Source: Diplolepis rosae
Lineage: Eukaryota > Arthropoda > Insecta > Hymenoptera > Diplolepididae
Reading direction: 5' to 3'
DNA: 64,000 bases
NCBI GenBank assembly: GCA_030998225.1
Contig: JAPYXD010000710.1
Span: 32,131,501 to 32,195,500, forward strand
Part shown: piece by piece, positions 1-10,370 of the stretch
How the letters are laid out: each line of letters starts with the position of its first letter
How positions within the stretch are numbered: position 1 is the first letter of the stretch
Program-made: the position numbers and the translations under genes
The notes under the pieces: generated by a model
What the model saw: only the letters and a program-made list of their open reading frames with translations
The model's database searches: none
Told to the model about the DNA's origin: nothing

Positions 1-1000
1 GGGAAGGTACTCGATTCAAAGCTGAAAGTCTCGAGAGTCATCTGGAACTCAGTAGAGGTTGATATGTGGTATAGATTTCTCAGGATAGTCGCTGGGAGGG
101 GGGGGGGTAGTACCCACTTGTCCCAGTTTCACGACTTTGACCCATTGTAAGTACTGTCTGGTTGGACTGAGGTGCATGGGAAGGTACTCGATTCAAAGCT
201 GAAAGTCTCGAGAGTCATCTGGAACTCAGTAGAGGTTGATATGTGGTATAGATTGTTCAGGACAGTCCCTTGGGGTGTAGGACCTACTTGTCCAAGTTTT
301 GCGACTTTGACCCATTTTATGTAATGTTTGGTTGGGTCCAGGTGCTGGGGAAGGTACTCGATTTAAAGCTGAAAGTTTCGAGAGTCAGATGGAATTCAGT
401 AGAGGTGGATATGTGGTATAGATTGCTCAGGATAGACGCTGGGGGGTAGAACCTACTTGTCCCAGTTTCGCGACTTTGACCAATTGTAAGTACTGTCTGG
501 TTGGACTGGGGTGCATGGGAAGGTACTCGATTCAATGCTGAAAGTCTCGAGAGTCATCTGGAACTCAGTAGAGGTGGATATGTGGTATAGATTGCTCAGG
601 ATAGTCGCTGGGGGGGTAGTACCCACATGTTCCAGTTTCGTGACTTTGACCTATTGTAAGTGCTGTTTGGTTGAGTTAAGGTGCTTGGGAAGGTACTCGA
701 TTCAATGCTGAAAGTGTCGAGAGGCATCTGGAACTCAGTAGAGGTTGATATGTGGTATAGATTTCTCAGGATAGTCACTGGAGGGGTAGAACCCACTTTT
801 CCCAGTTTCCCGACTTTGTCCCATTGTAAGTACTGTTTGGTTGGACTGAGGTCCTTGGGAAGGTACTTGATTCAAAGCTGAAAGTCTCCAGAGTCAGATG
901 GAACTCAGTAGAGGTTCATATGTATTATAGATTGCTCAGGATAGTTGCTACAGGGGTAGGACATGCTTGTCCCAGTTTCACGAATTTGACCCATTGTAAG
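1..1000 (+). repeat. 170-bp satellite array, first block
   Basis: Six head-to-tail units begin at about 1, 178, 348, 517, 687 and 857. The shared core is aaggtactcgattcaaagc, followed by ctcgagagtcatctggaact and a run of G near the middle. The period is 169-170 bp except for the first unit (177 bp), which is lengthened by a ten-G run at 98-107. The array is clearly richer in G+C than the rest of the window and is cut by the window edge, so its true length is unknown. Each unit carries the same chance frame of about 66 codons. These frames are a by-product of the repeat and not genes. Confidence 0.95.
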
Positions 1001-1320
1001 TGTTTGATTTTAATATATCTCGTAGCATTTTAAATGATCGCCGAATTTCAAGTATCAGCTGGAAATAGTAACTGTTCTTTTAGTCAGTACTTAGGTGCCT
1101 GTACAAGCCCAGGCTAATTTTTAATGTACTTTTGCGCACCTCAGTTCAGGTATAATTTTTAGTTAGTCTTCTGAGGACCTTTAGCAGAGTAACTGCATTT
1201 TACTCAGGTTCCTTAGTTCCTCAACACATAACTTTATGTATTCTCAAATTCTATCAAATAAATCAACTGTTTTTAATCGTCGGAAGTGTTATTTCCTGTA
1301 AGCGATGATGGCAACAGTAA
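1001..1320. other. Unique interruption of the satellite
   Basis: The satellite stops at about 1000 and resumes at about 1321. The 320 bp between are ordinary AT-rich sequence with no terminal repeats and no frame of note. It could be an old insertion or diverged satellite. Confidence 0.6.
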
Positions 1321-1830
1321 GTAATGTTTGCTTGGGTCCAGGTGCTTGGGAAAATACTCGATACAAAGCTGAAAGTCTCAAGAGTTATCAGGAACTCAGT
1401 AGAGGTTGATATGCATTATAGATTGCTCAGGATAGTTGCTACACGGGTAGGACATGCTTGTCCCAGTTTCGCGACTTTGACCCATTGTAAGTACTGTTTG
1501 GTTGGGTTTATGTGCTTGGGATATTACTCGATTTAATGCTGAAAGTCTCGAGTGTCATCTGGAACTCAGTAGAGGTTGATATGTCGTATAGATTGCTTGG
1601 GACAGTTGCTAGAGTAGTAGAACCCACTTGTCCCAGTTTCGCGACTCTGACCCATTGTAAGTACTGTTTGGTTGGGTTGAGGTACTTGGGAATGTACTCG
1701 ATTCAAAGCTGAAAGTTTCGAGAGTAAGATGGAATCCAGTTGAGGTTAATATGTGGTATAGATTGCTCAGGATAGTTGCTGGAGGTGTAGGACCGATTTG
1801 TCCCAGTTCCTCGACTTTGACAATTTTTTC
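1321..1830 (+). repeat. 170-bp satellite array, second block
   Basis: Three more units in the same orientation start near 1348, 1518 and 1688, again 170 bp apart and more diverged than the first block. The 240 bp after it, to 2068, show nothing recognisable. Confidence 0.93.
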
Positions 1831-2068
1831 TATGTTCCTACACCATACCACTTATAATAGAGATTATAGTTTTCATAATTCAAATCGCTGTCCTATAGTC
1901 ACTGGACCTGAATATTCAATTTTTTAAACCATTTTTCTCCGTCTAACCTTAAATTCTAATATATTGGCAGTAAAACTATTTTCACTTTCTTCTTCATCTT
2001 TAAATATATTTTCATAAGTAAGTGCCTCTTCTTTATCTATAACCATAAATTCCGTACTGCAGCCTAAT

Positions 2069-2285
2069 GTCGCGCTACTGTGAAGTGGGTCCTATTTCTC
2101 TAGCGACTGTTCCAACTTATCTATAGCGGATAATGTCTACTACTAGTTTCAATCTACGTCTCAAGAATTGTACCTCTGACCCAAGTACCTTCCCGTACTC
2201 TTCTAGCCGAGCATATATGCCTTACTACAGCTCAAAGATTCAAAACTTCGACAAGTGGGTTCTATACTTCTAGCGACCGTTTAAT
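2069..2285 (-). repeat. Degraded satellite copy in inverted orientation
   Basis: Read on the minus strand, this stretch follows the satellite consensus. For example aagtaccttcccgtac at 2181-2196 matches the complement of the unit start, and acaagtgggttctat near 2250 matches the complement of the mid-unit. About 1.3 units are present with many substitutions, so the array was inverted or broken here long ago. Confidence 0.65.
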
Positions 2286-2681
2286 AGATGATTTTGGCAT
2301 AAGTTTTGCCACTCAGTGTATAAGCGCATAACTCTATCCTTTTCTAAAGGTCTAGTTAATATTACATCTTGAAGTTAGCCAATTTTTAGACTTGAATTCA
2401 AACTTTTTTTATGGTGTAAATTCCCAGGTAATTCTAGGATTTCCAGTTGAGTAGACGTCATAAATTAGCATAGGCCTATAAATTTATAACCGTGAAGTTC
2501 TGCACTTCTCAGTGGTCAGGCTTTTCACAATTTAGAATCTTCTACTAAAGCCAGGAATGTATGTATGCCTATTCGTGAGAATCTGACGCCTGATAGTTTT
2601 AACTTTTTAACATTCCAAGAATTAAAAATTCCTAATTGCACAATCCCCATACTTAAAGAAATTTTTAATCTTTGATTTCAG
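2286..2681. other. AT-rich stretch, nothing seen
   Basis: No repeats, RNA genes or frames of note. It ends in a pyrimidine-rich tract and an AG that could be the acceptor of the next feature. Confidence 0.5.
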
Positions 2682-2855
2682 AAAGGATCCGAATACAGAG
2701 AAAAGGGATCGAAGGTGGTGTGGGCAAAGGGTCCATGGGTTAAATGCCAATCACGAGGAGGCATTGTACTAGTCGCCTGCGGTGAAAGTACCTCCAAGGA
2801 GATCCACGAGCATGTCCGCGTGTTATCCGAGCATGAGTGGTTGTTGGTTTATTAA
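2682..2855 (+). CDS. Candidate terminal coding exon, unknown gene
   Basis: A good 3' splice site (tttttaatctttgatttcag) ends at 2681. The reading frame from 2682 is open for 57 codons to a TAA at 2853-2855. The peptide begins KGSEYREKGSKVVWAKGP and ends SEHEWLLVY. It has a mixed charged and hydrophobic composition, and the segment is near 50% G+C while both flanks are near 30%. An in-frame TGA lies just upstream, so it cannot extend far without splicing. I do not recognise a family; the W-x-K-G-P-W stretch is faintly like a thrombospondin type-1 start, but the cysteine pattern does not fit. It would be the 3' end of a gene entering from the left edge. Chance remains possible. Confidence 0.4.
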   Translation, partial: KGSEYREKGSKVVWAKGPWVKCQSRGGIVLVACGESTSKEIHEHVRVLSEHEWLLVY

Positions 2856-4735
2856 GGTTATTGATGCAAGATCAGATCTACAGCCGGATTAGTCCCTGGC
2901 TCTGATTCCGGCCCGTCTCTTGCTTCTTCTTTCTCATCTCCTTCTTATTATCATTTCCAACATGTTCGTTCTTAACTGCTTGTCAAATGAAGTGCAAAAA
3001 GTGCGACGCTTATGCGCTTACTTTGAATCATATACATCTCTTTAGTAAATAATTTGTCTCTTAGGATCTTCAATTCTTCGTCCGCATTTTTAATGTTCAA
3101 AATTGATTTGAATGATATCAGAGATCATCTTTCATTATATTCTCACTTTTTTGATTAATATTAAAGAATCGTTGTTTACGTCTACAAAAGTTTGTTTTAA
3201 TATCCTTTAGATTACTTCCATATTTGATAAAATCCTGGTTAATAAGCTGTTTTAGCTTTATTGCAAAACATATGCATACAGTACTTCATTCATTCGTCGA
3301 CTCGTCTTCTGTATCTATTTAACTGTCAGGCTTTAATCAATAAGGTGTCACAAAGTTAACGATTCATGCTGGGTTTCCAATCACGATGACGTACAAACTT
3401 AATATAATCACGACTAATCATGAGATATTTCAATTGAATATGATGCAGTAGAAACGATGCTATTGGTCGCATCGAAGGAAGTCTGCTGTAATTTATAATG
3501 GAACTTTGACTGTAGGTTCAGAATCACGATTATAAGTATGCATACAAATAAATTATTATCAATTATCCAAATTTCTGAGTTGAATCTGACCTATTTCGTG
3601 ATTGTAAGGTACCTAAATATTATTACTTGGCACCCTACTTTTTTAATTGAATCAAGCAATTAAATCTATTTAATTTTCGAAGTCAAGGCCGTCGTCAGTC
3701 AATGCCACCAGTACAACAAACGAATAATTTCGAGAATGGCAAGACTGCCGCCAACGTTTAGTCTGACCTTAACCCTATCCATTGATTTATGGGTAATCGA
3801 GACCTAAACGCATCGTTCACAAAAGTGCGAGGTAAGAGGATGTTTCTATTCTATTGAGCGGATCGGTTGCGGTTAAACGGAAGAGAACCAGAAGATCATG
3901 CGGATGAAGGGGAGGAAAAATAAAAATAAACTAAACTCAAGAGGAAGAAGGAAGGGAAAGAGTAAGTTTCACATAAGGAATCTAGGGGGCGATTACGATC
4001 TTCATTCGGACGTGTCGTGGCCTCAGGTGGTATTTAGTCTCTAATTTCCGATCAATCAAAACTTTCGAGGAAATAAAAATGAATCATGAAGGTAGGCTCG
4101 TTCATAAACCAAGTTCTACCCGTGGGCGGTCTTTGAGTCAGCGCTAACTAGGTGCACAATACTGTGGCATTAGGGACTTTTTTCAGTTTAGGTTCATCAG
4201 CATCTTCCAGCGCCATCGTGTGTTCAAAGTTTTTGAAAGAAAGGCAAATAAAGAGAGACGGAATGAGCCAATTCTCTTGAAAGAAATGGCAGAATACAAG
4301 GGAGAAGGAAAGAGATTGAGGAACCAAGAAGATGAGAGATAACCTCACTTCATTGGAAGTGAAGAAATAGAAAAAGAGGAATGGCTCTTGCGCGAGATTT
4401 TATTGGACTCTGTGCGAGAATGATGCGGAGAGGGTACCTTCAGATCACAAAGATCGATAAACTAACTCGGCGTGATCACTGAAAAATGGCTGTCAAACAT
4501 TCCTGTCTTCTTCAATTGTGAGGACACTCTGCCTCATGAGAATCACTTATTCATTTTTCTAATCATCCATTTAGTCATTCACATCTTAAATTTTTAAACA
4601 GCCTAATGGATTAATCTTAAGTTTTGTATCACTCGCAACAATCTAATAATAACCTATTGATTTATTACCCACTGTTAGACAAAGGCCCTGAGTAAAAAAA
4701 AGTCCCAATGGAATCTTATTATATGTTTGCAAAAA
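2856..4735. other. Non-coding stretch with a purine-rich patch
   Basis: Mostly AT-rich. A GA-rich patch lies at about 3890-3985. On the minus strand a 22-codon frame at 4148-4216 begins MALEDADEPKLKK and ends in TAG; its composition is protein-like, but there is no convincing splice signal, so it is not called. Confidence 0.4.
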
Positions 4736-4852
4736 AACTCCCAAAAAAGTTCCCGCATTGCTATCTTCCCCGATAAATGCGTTCAAATTATTATTTTATC
4801 AATAAAGGGGTCGTATGTAATTGGTTACGTCAAACTCTACGACGGGGTCTTA
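4736..4852 (-). repeat. Partial MITE of the TA-AGGCC family
   Basis: The last ~110 bp (gcattgctatcttcccc through ggggtcttaa) follow the right half of the element at 40920-41124, including the gtatgtaattggttacgtca block and the terminal inverted sequence. The left end is unclear. Confidence 0.55.
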
Positions 4853-4955
4853 ACAATTTAAAAAATCACAATTTCCTGAGAAATTGAAATATAAACATTT
4901 TTATACGCTTTGAAATTTTAAGCATTTGTATGAGTTTTTAGAAAATTGTCAACTT

Positions 4956-5184
4956 CACTGAAAAAAATAGTTAGTAAAACCAACTACTTCGGTTTGTAAA
5001 ATATGCCTCAGCTATTTTATTAGTTAGCACAACAATTTTTTTTGTTGGTGTTACTATCTCAATTGTTATCACAAGAACTTGGGTAGTAACACCAACAAAA
5101 AAAATTGTTGCGCTAACTAATAAAATAGCTGAGGCATATTTTACAAACCGAAACAGTTGGTTTTACTAACCATTTTTTTCAGTG
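4956..5184. mobile_element. Fold-back MITE, CACTG termini
   Basis: About 100-bp nearly perfect inverted arms (cactgaaaaaaatagttagt ... and its complement ending catttttttcagtg) enclose a ~30-bp loop. The element is flanked by the dinucleotide TT on both sides, consistent with a 2-bp target duplication. No coding capacity. The high arm identity implies a fairly recent insertion. Confidence 0.9.
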
Positions 5185-5200
5185 TTTGAATATTCTTCTT

Positions 5201-5479
5201 CACGGAGAAACTTTTTATATCAATTTTTACTATAGTATTTTTCAATTTAGGGAAAAACGTATCACTTTGAGAATTTTTGTTAGTAAAAATACTAAACTTT
5301 ATAATAATGATATGAAACTTCAGCATAGTTCATAGCAAATTTTACTATAGTTTATACTAAAGTTTCATATCATTATTATAAAGTTTAGTATTTTTACTAT
5401 CAAAAATTCTCAAAGTAATACGATTTTCCCTAAATTGAAAAATACTATAGTAAAAATTGATATAAAAAGTTTCTCCGTG
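5201..5479. mobile_element. Fold-back MITE, CACGG termini
   Basis: Inverted arms of ~130 bp start cacggagaaactttttatat and end with the complement ttctccgtg. TT flanks both ends. Only 16 bp separate it from the previous element. A second, diverged and interrupted copy lies at 10371-11620. Confidence 0.9.
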
Positions 5480-5597
5480 TTGATGGAAAAATATCTTTAC
5501 TTTTTAACTTAAATACGATTAAAATGTTTTCAAATATGCTGATAAAAAAAGTAAATCTGCAATTTTAAATTCTTAAACGAAAATGCAAATTCCTCAC

Positions 5598-5869
5598 CTT
5601 TTGAGGGATTAACTTTGATATTGAGTATAAAAAAATTAATTTGAGAACGGGGTTTGAAATACTTTGTTAGTTTTCTTTGACCAGCAGTTACTCTTTCCGG
5701 GAATAATACTTTGTAGACTGGTAGTTTTCGTGCGAAAAGGCTAAACGATTTGGTTTCTATTGGTAGCATAGAAGAATCGAGTTTTGTTTCTCTTTGATGT
5801 CTTGGGACCCTCAATCTTCTAAATAGATGGTTTCTACGCTCTTTAGGATCACGAACCAATTGTCGACGC
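5598..5869 (-). CDS. Alternative long exon, weak candidate
   Basis: On the minus strand a weak acceptor (gccgacttcag, intron side at 5870-5871) and a good donor (AAAAG then GTGAGG, at 5592-5597) bracket a frame open for 90 codons, if it is entered in phase 1. The peptide contains LVRDPKERRNHLFRRLR and is rich in Arg and Lys. It competes with the short terminal-exon reading described for 5849-5869 and has no recognised domain. It could equally be 3' untranslated sequence of the gene read by the micro-exon. Confidence 0.2.
5849..5869 (-). CDS. Possible last coding exon after the micro-exon
   Basis: If the 48-bp exon at 5963-6010 is read in phase 0, the next exon entered at the acceptor after cgacttcag reads ASTIGS and then TGA. 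The intron between them (5870-5962, 93 bp) has a normal size for an insect short intron and starts GTAAGT. The polypyrimidine tract is poor, so this junction is uncertain. Confidence 0.25.
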   Translation of the reverse strand, partial: ASTIGS

Positions 5870-5962
5870 CTGAAGTCGGCTTACAATTTTCTCCTGTTGA
5901 ATTCCTTCAACCGTGAGAGCTTTGAAGTGAGACTATAAAATGCATATATTGTCGAGACTTAC

Positions 5963-6010
5963 CTTTTCATCGGCCGAGCGTAAGATGTCCAACAATTGCG
6001 ATTTGTGTTT
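5963..6010 (-). CDS. 48-bp micro-exon of an unidentified minus-strand gene
   Basis: On the minus strand a strong acceptor (attattctttttttag) is followed by 48 bases and then a consensus donor (GATGAAAAG with GTAAGTCTC following). In phase 0 the exon reads KHKSQLLDILRSADEK: amphipathic, helix-like and without stop. One other phase is also open but looks much less protein-like. Base composition is near 45% G+C in a ~30% background. Length is a multiple of three, so it could be a cassette exon. I do not recognise the gene. Upstream exons would lie at higher coordinates; the nearest ATG-bearing minus candidate with a phase-0 donor is at 30840-30959, which is compatible in phase but unproven. Confidence 0.5.
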
Positions 6011-6880
6011 CTAAAAAAAGAATAATACAATACATTTCAACATTTTCTTTTATTCTTGTAAGTAAGGGGGTTTTAAAACTTCAAAAATTAAATAGACGAA
6101 AAATTTAACTATTCAAATGCAGTTTGACACTACGAATTAAGTGTGCGGTTTCAAAAATATGACATTTCGAAATATCAAAATTATTTTCTGATTTTATTTC
6201 GTCCATGAGTACAATGTTAAAAAATTGTGTTCGAAAGTAACGCATAAGGGACAAACGCATCGGTTAAAGTCAGAAACAGCCACCAGACGTATTATGAACG
6301 AGCTCACGTTAAAGAAAGAATCGTCACAGAGCAAGGGTTGCTTCTGCTATATTTATTTATTTTCCCCTCATCTTTCCTTGCACTCCACTCTCTAACGACC
6401 GATATAAATTTCTCGATAAAAGGCCACTTAGTGGAGTAACGATGCTTTTTTGAGGATTTTTCATCGAGCAGAAAACTTCTCCAACCGCCAAAAATACACT
6501 AAATTCATTAAAATATTTGAGTTCCTTTAAAGTACTATCAGTATTACAACTTCTTTCCTAACGGTTTTGATTTGAGCATAATTAATCATAATATAATCAT
6601 TAATCATTAGTACATTCCACTCATTTCGTCATTGAATAATCGACACGTTCGTTTGGGGCAGGTTTTGTATCATTTTTTGCTAATATATTATGCTGCTGAA
6701 AGACAACGATAAATTCTCTCAAGCTCTTTGAGTATTGAAAACTTTTAACTGTTGTGAAACAAACAAAAATCAAAGGAGTGTGTCTTATCCTATGCATAAA
6801 GAATGAACTCAATAATGTTTGAAATTACTTATTAGCCTTTCATAATATAATTATCCGACAAAGAGATGAAAGCATGTGGG
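6011..6880. other. AT-rich stretch, nothing seen
   Basis: No repeats with visible ends and no credible frame. It would be intron of the minus-strand gene if the micro-exon is real. Confidence 0.4.
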
Positions 6881-7340
6881 GAATGTATTTGAACGACGAA
6901 AAGCAATGGAGAACACGGAGAACAGCGATGAACACTTATAGCTGGCGAACGAGACGAGTAAGCTAGCTCGTCCCGCGTGTTGCCCGGGGGTGCCAACCGC
7001 AGGATAATAATTTTATAATTGGAGGAATTACTCTGGCTCGCCGTGTAGTGGTACAGTCCCTATATGTGGCGTGGGAGGGCATTTCGACATTGTTTTCACT
7101 GTGCAAGTAGTTGCTCAAATTTTTTGAGTGGCTGTATCACTTTGGACGAACCCATGGGTGAGATATGGCCGCATAATCATCGAATCATTATCCCTCAAAT
7201 ACCATGAGTCCGCGATTCGCCCTCGGCTGAATTATGAAATTACTCGCGGTACTCGTTAAAAACATTATGAGCACTTTATCAAAAATGGATAGGTCCAGAC
7301 TGATGCATTCTCCCAAAGAATGCACCGGGCCACCTCGGCT
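6881..7340. other. GC-richer non-coding block
   Basis: Near 45-50% G+C, with homeodomain-type cores (ggataataattttataattgg) among GC-rich words and no long frame. It looks like the conserved non-coding blocks found around developmental genes, but conservation cannot be judged from one sequence. Confidence 0.3.
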
Positions 7341-8132
7341 CTTATCCTAAAACTAAGCTATAGAACAAAAGATAATAATCCTGATTATATAGCTTGAGCG
7401 AATTAAAATCAATCGACAATGCTAAATTTCGAACTTAGTTCAAACTTTTTGTATGGACAGCGGAGTATTTTTAGAAAATGAGGTGTTTATTGAAAAGCAA
7501 CATAAATAAAATAATATGCAGATCATTATTATAGAAATGTATTATTATATATTTTTTTAAATATTTAAATTATATTTGTCTTTCAAAATTTTTCGTTCAG
7601 GAACAAGAAACTAGAGTGAACGGTTTCATGATCTAAGATTTCTGTGAAAGGTCACTAAGAAGTGACGAGTTTTGCAGAAATAGACTGTGCGGTCATTATC
7701 CCGAATAATTATCTCCTAACCTTCGAACCTCCCGTTCAATCTATATATTGGAACAAAGAGCCACACAGTTATTCACCTTCAGGAATTCCCGTAAGCTTCA
7801 TTCGTGCTAACTTCTTCACGATTTCTTTCACCGCCAATTTCGCCTTCGAACTGCACGCTCTGAATTGTTACTTTTATCAATATACATATCTGAATATTCC
7901 ATTTTTTTCAGACCCAATATTTGAGCCAGTTTCAAAAACAATTATAAAGTCAATATTAGTTTTTGACACAAAAGTTATATTGTAGTTAATATCAATGGCT
8001 TTATATGCATTATGTTATTTCCTCAAATTAAAAACCATTTCTGGACATATCTTTTTAATATAGAAAATATAGAAACAAACGCAAAAAATAGAATATGGGA
8101 AATTCCAAAAACTACACTCATGAATTAACGTA
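7341..8132. other. AT-rich stretch, nothing firm
   Basis: One good acceptor-like site (tttttcgttcag ending at 7600) is followed by an 11-codon frame and a stop. That is too short to call. Confidence 0.4.
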
Positions 8133-8726
8133 AGACCATGTCCCAGGTGGGTCACGTGACCAAGTCGGTCCTCGGATCGATATTTTTCTTGTCTACATTT
8201 AAAATTAAACGTTAAGAGAAAGTGGAAAAAAGGTGGAAAAACGATAATAAAGTAGAACTGAAAGTTTGATTGAAAGCGCACATTTAGGGGAACAGAAAAG
8301 TTTATTATAAAATAATCAATCAAGCAATCTGCATTACCATGACAGATCTTGCTAGATCGTGCATATACAGAGTTCTGTGGGGACGGTCGGTGTTCGCACA
8401 ACTATGTTTATTTATTGAAATTTTTTTTTACATTTATAAATATTTAAGAGGAGATAAATCTTCTTGTCTTTTATTCAATTTCCCCAAGTTTCAAATCAAT
8501 ATCTCATTTCGTGTGAAAATGCGACAGGCGACAAAAATTATCCATATTTAATTTCTTCGGGAAAAAAAATTTCTAAATCTTTACCCAAATGAAGTAGATA
8601 AACGTAGTTTATTATCCTCTCTGCCATTTTCCAAAGTTTTAGAATGGTATTTTCATTACAAAAAAAGTTATATAGGCGAAAAAAAAATTGATTACTTGGT
8701 CACATGGCCCACCTAGGACATGGCCT
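8133..8726. mobile_element. Tc1/mariner-type MITE, TA-AGGCC family
   Basis: Ends agaccatgtcccaggtgggt and the complement of aggccatgtcctaggtgggc are inverted over ~40 bp, and TA flanks both sides (8131-8132, 8727-8728). The interior is AT-rich without coding capacity. The left end carries the 12-bp palindrome GGTCACGTGACC. Confidence 0.88.
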
Positions 8727-9240
8727 TAGCGGAATCTTTTCTTTAGTTTTGTTTGACTGAACGGAATATTACTCTTAATTTGATAAATTAAAAACTTTGC
8801 AAATTTAAAAATTGAAAGGGGTAATTTGTGTGAAATAAAGGAATTGAGAATAGTTAAAATTCCTAAAATTGATATTGAAAAAATAAGAACAATATAAAGT
8901 TAAAAGAAAGTTTTCACAACAAGAGTAAGAAAAAATTTAAGAATTAGCATAATTTATTTTGAGATTCCAAAAATGATAAGATCAAAAGATAAAAAATGTT
9001 TTTATTTGATTAATACACTTTAAACAGTTATTTTCAATGAGGATACTTTTTACTGCAAATTATCAAAAATAATCGCATAATCAATATACCGTATTGCTCG
9101 TAAAGATCATTCTTGCAAAGTAAAAAACCTGTTTTTTAGCCTGATCTTAAAAAATGTGCATTAGACTGCTTTACACAAGTTTACTGCCAATTCCCTTTTC
9201 AAATCTCCAGACGTCTGTCCTCAGTTTATTTCATCAAATG
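8727..9240. other. AT-rich stretch, nothing seen
   Basis: No ends, repeats or frames. A minus-strand AATAAA (complement at about 9225-9230) lies just after the stop of the minus frame at 9241. Confidence 0.4.
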
Positions 9241-9720
9241 TCAAAATAGCAATTTCCCCTCAGTCTCTCTTGATGATCCTAATTTCTTCTTAACGCGAGG
9301 AAGTATCGGAAGAGACTTGCTCTTGCGACCTAGACAGACACGAACCAGGTGTAACCTGAAGTTTACGGTGCACGATTCGCAATTATAACGTTCGAAAGCT
9401 GAGGCGAAAGCGTCGGATGTCCGAGGTTTGGTGCAGCAGGCAATACAGAAGAAGAGCGAACGACGATTGGTTCGCACGAAGAATAAAGAAGATGAAGAAT
9501 AAGAAGTGGAGAGGACGCATCCGTATTTCGAAAGGCTGGCTATAAGGTCGTTGGCTAGTTGCTTGGAAATCGAAATAATGAGGAGGCATCGTCTCCTCGC
9601 TATAGTCATTGGATCACGTGCTTCTGCGGTCGCGATCATTTCCCATTATTATTATTATCATCGATCGCCGTGCCTACCCTGTCGATATTGCGACGACTCG
9701 CAATGAACTCGATCGAAATA
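9241..9720. other. GC-richer block with an open minus frame
   Basis: Near 45% G+C. The minus strand has a 132-codon frame (ATG at 9639, TGA at 9241) with no recognisable domain and a pyrimidine-heavy codon pattern. That length is expected by chance in a window this size. A regulatory or untranslated function is as likely. Confidence 0.25.
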
Positions 9721-9954
9721 ACTTGCTTCGACCATGCGGAATAAATTTAGCTTTTATTTTCCTTCTGGAATTCTGCACCACATTAGATTCCTTCGTCCAT
9801 AATAATCGAAACACTTCCTTAAAATTATCTTCTCAATCAGAATATTCAATCTTTCATCACAAAAATAGAAGACATTATTTTCTCTCTATTAGAATATAGA
9901 ATAATGTGCTTTTTATATATGAGCAGAAAGTTTAAAACTTCTTAATCAAAGTTG

Positions 9955-10300
9955 TACACGGAGGACCTTTTTATAGCAATATATGTTTTATTTTATAATG
10001 ATATTTACTAATTTTTCCAACTCATTCCAGTCAATTATGTCGATCATTAGAAGAGTGTATCACTCACCATGATAACGGAACTCTACTGTATCGACCATAT
10101 CAACATCTGATTTTAGAATTACCTTAATGTTATTTAAGACTTGATCGAATTTCCAATATATTTTTAAAAAATTTCTGTGAAAAAAGGAACGCTTCCACTT
10201 CGCTGGGTATTGAGCCTCGGACCTTTCGATTGCCATTCGAATGCGTTCCTTTTTTCACAGAACATTTTTTCATTTATAATGATAATTCTAAAAAATATTA
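9955..10300 (+). repeat. Dispersed repeat, copy 1
   Basis: The stretch tcaattatgtcgatcattag ... gataacggaactctact matches the complement of 19025-19100 at about 85%. The similarity continues on both sides (tactaatttttccaa to the left, tttctgtgaaaaaag to the right), covering roughly 250 bp. Ends and family are unknown. Confidence 0.7.
10174..10261. repeat. Hairpin inside the dispersed repeat
   Basis: A perfect 19-bp inverted repeat (tctgtgaaaaaaggaacgc and its complement) encloses 50 bp. The homologous copy at 18881-19130 has only one arm, so this looks like a local inverted duplication. Confidence 0.75.
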
Positions 10301-10370
10301 GGAGTCTAGAGAAAATCGAGATGGAATAGTAATTATTCCTAGCAGTCTGGACATTTTTCGTAATCAAAAT

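Noticed and set aside
511..1712. Repeated ~66-codon frames with similar peptides
   Set aside because: They are the same satellite unit translated again and again, with different truncations and both strands equally open.
1..1830. Repeat array as a CRISPR
   Set aside because: The whole 170-bp unit repeats with no unique spacers, and the sequence is eukaryotic.
7601..7636. Acceptor followed by EQETRVNGFMI and a stop
   Set aside because: Eleven codons are too few to separate a terminal exon from chance.
10174..10261. The hairpin at first looks like a tRNA, with a 7-bp pairing stem and a ttcgaat loop word
   Set aside because: The total length is too short, the internal arms do not fold as D, anticodon and T arms, and the pairing continues into the flanking A/T run.
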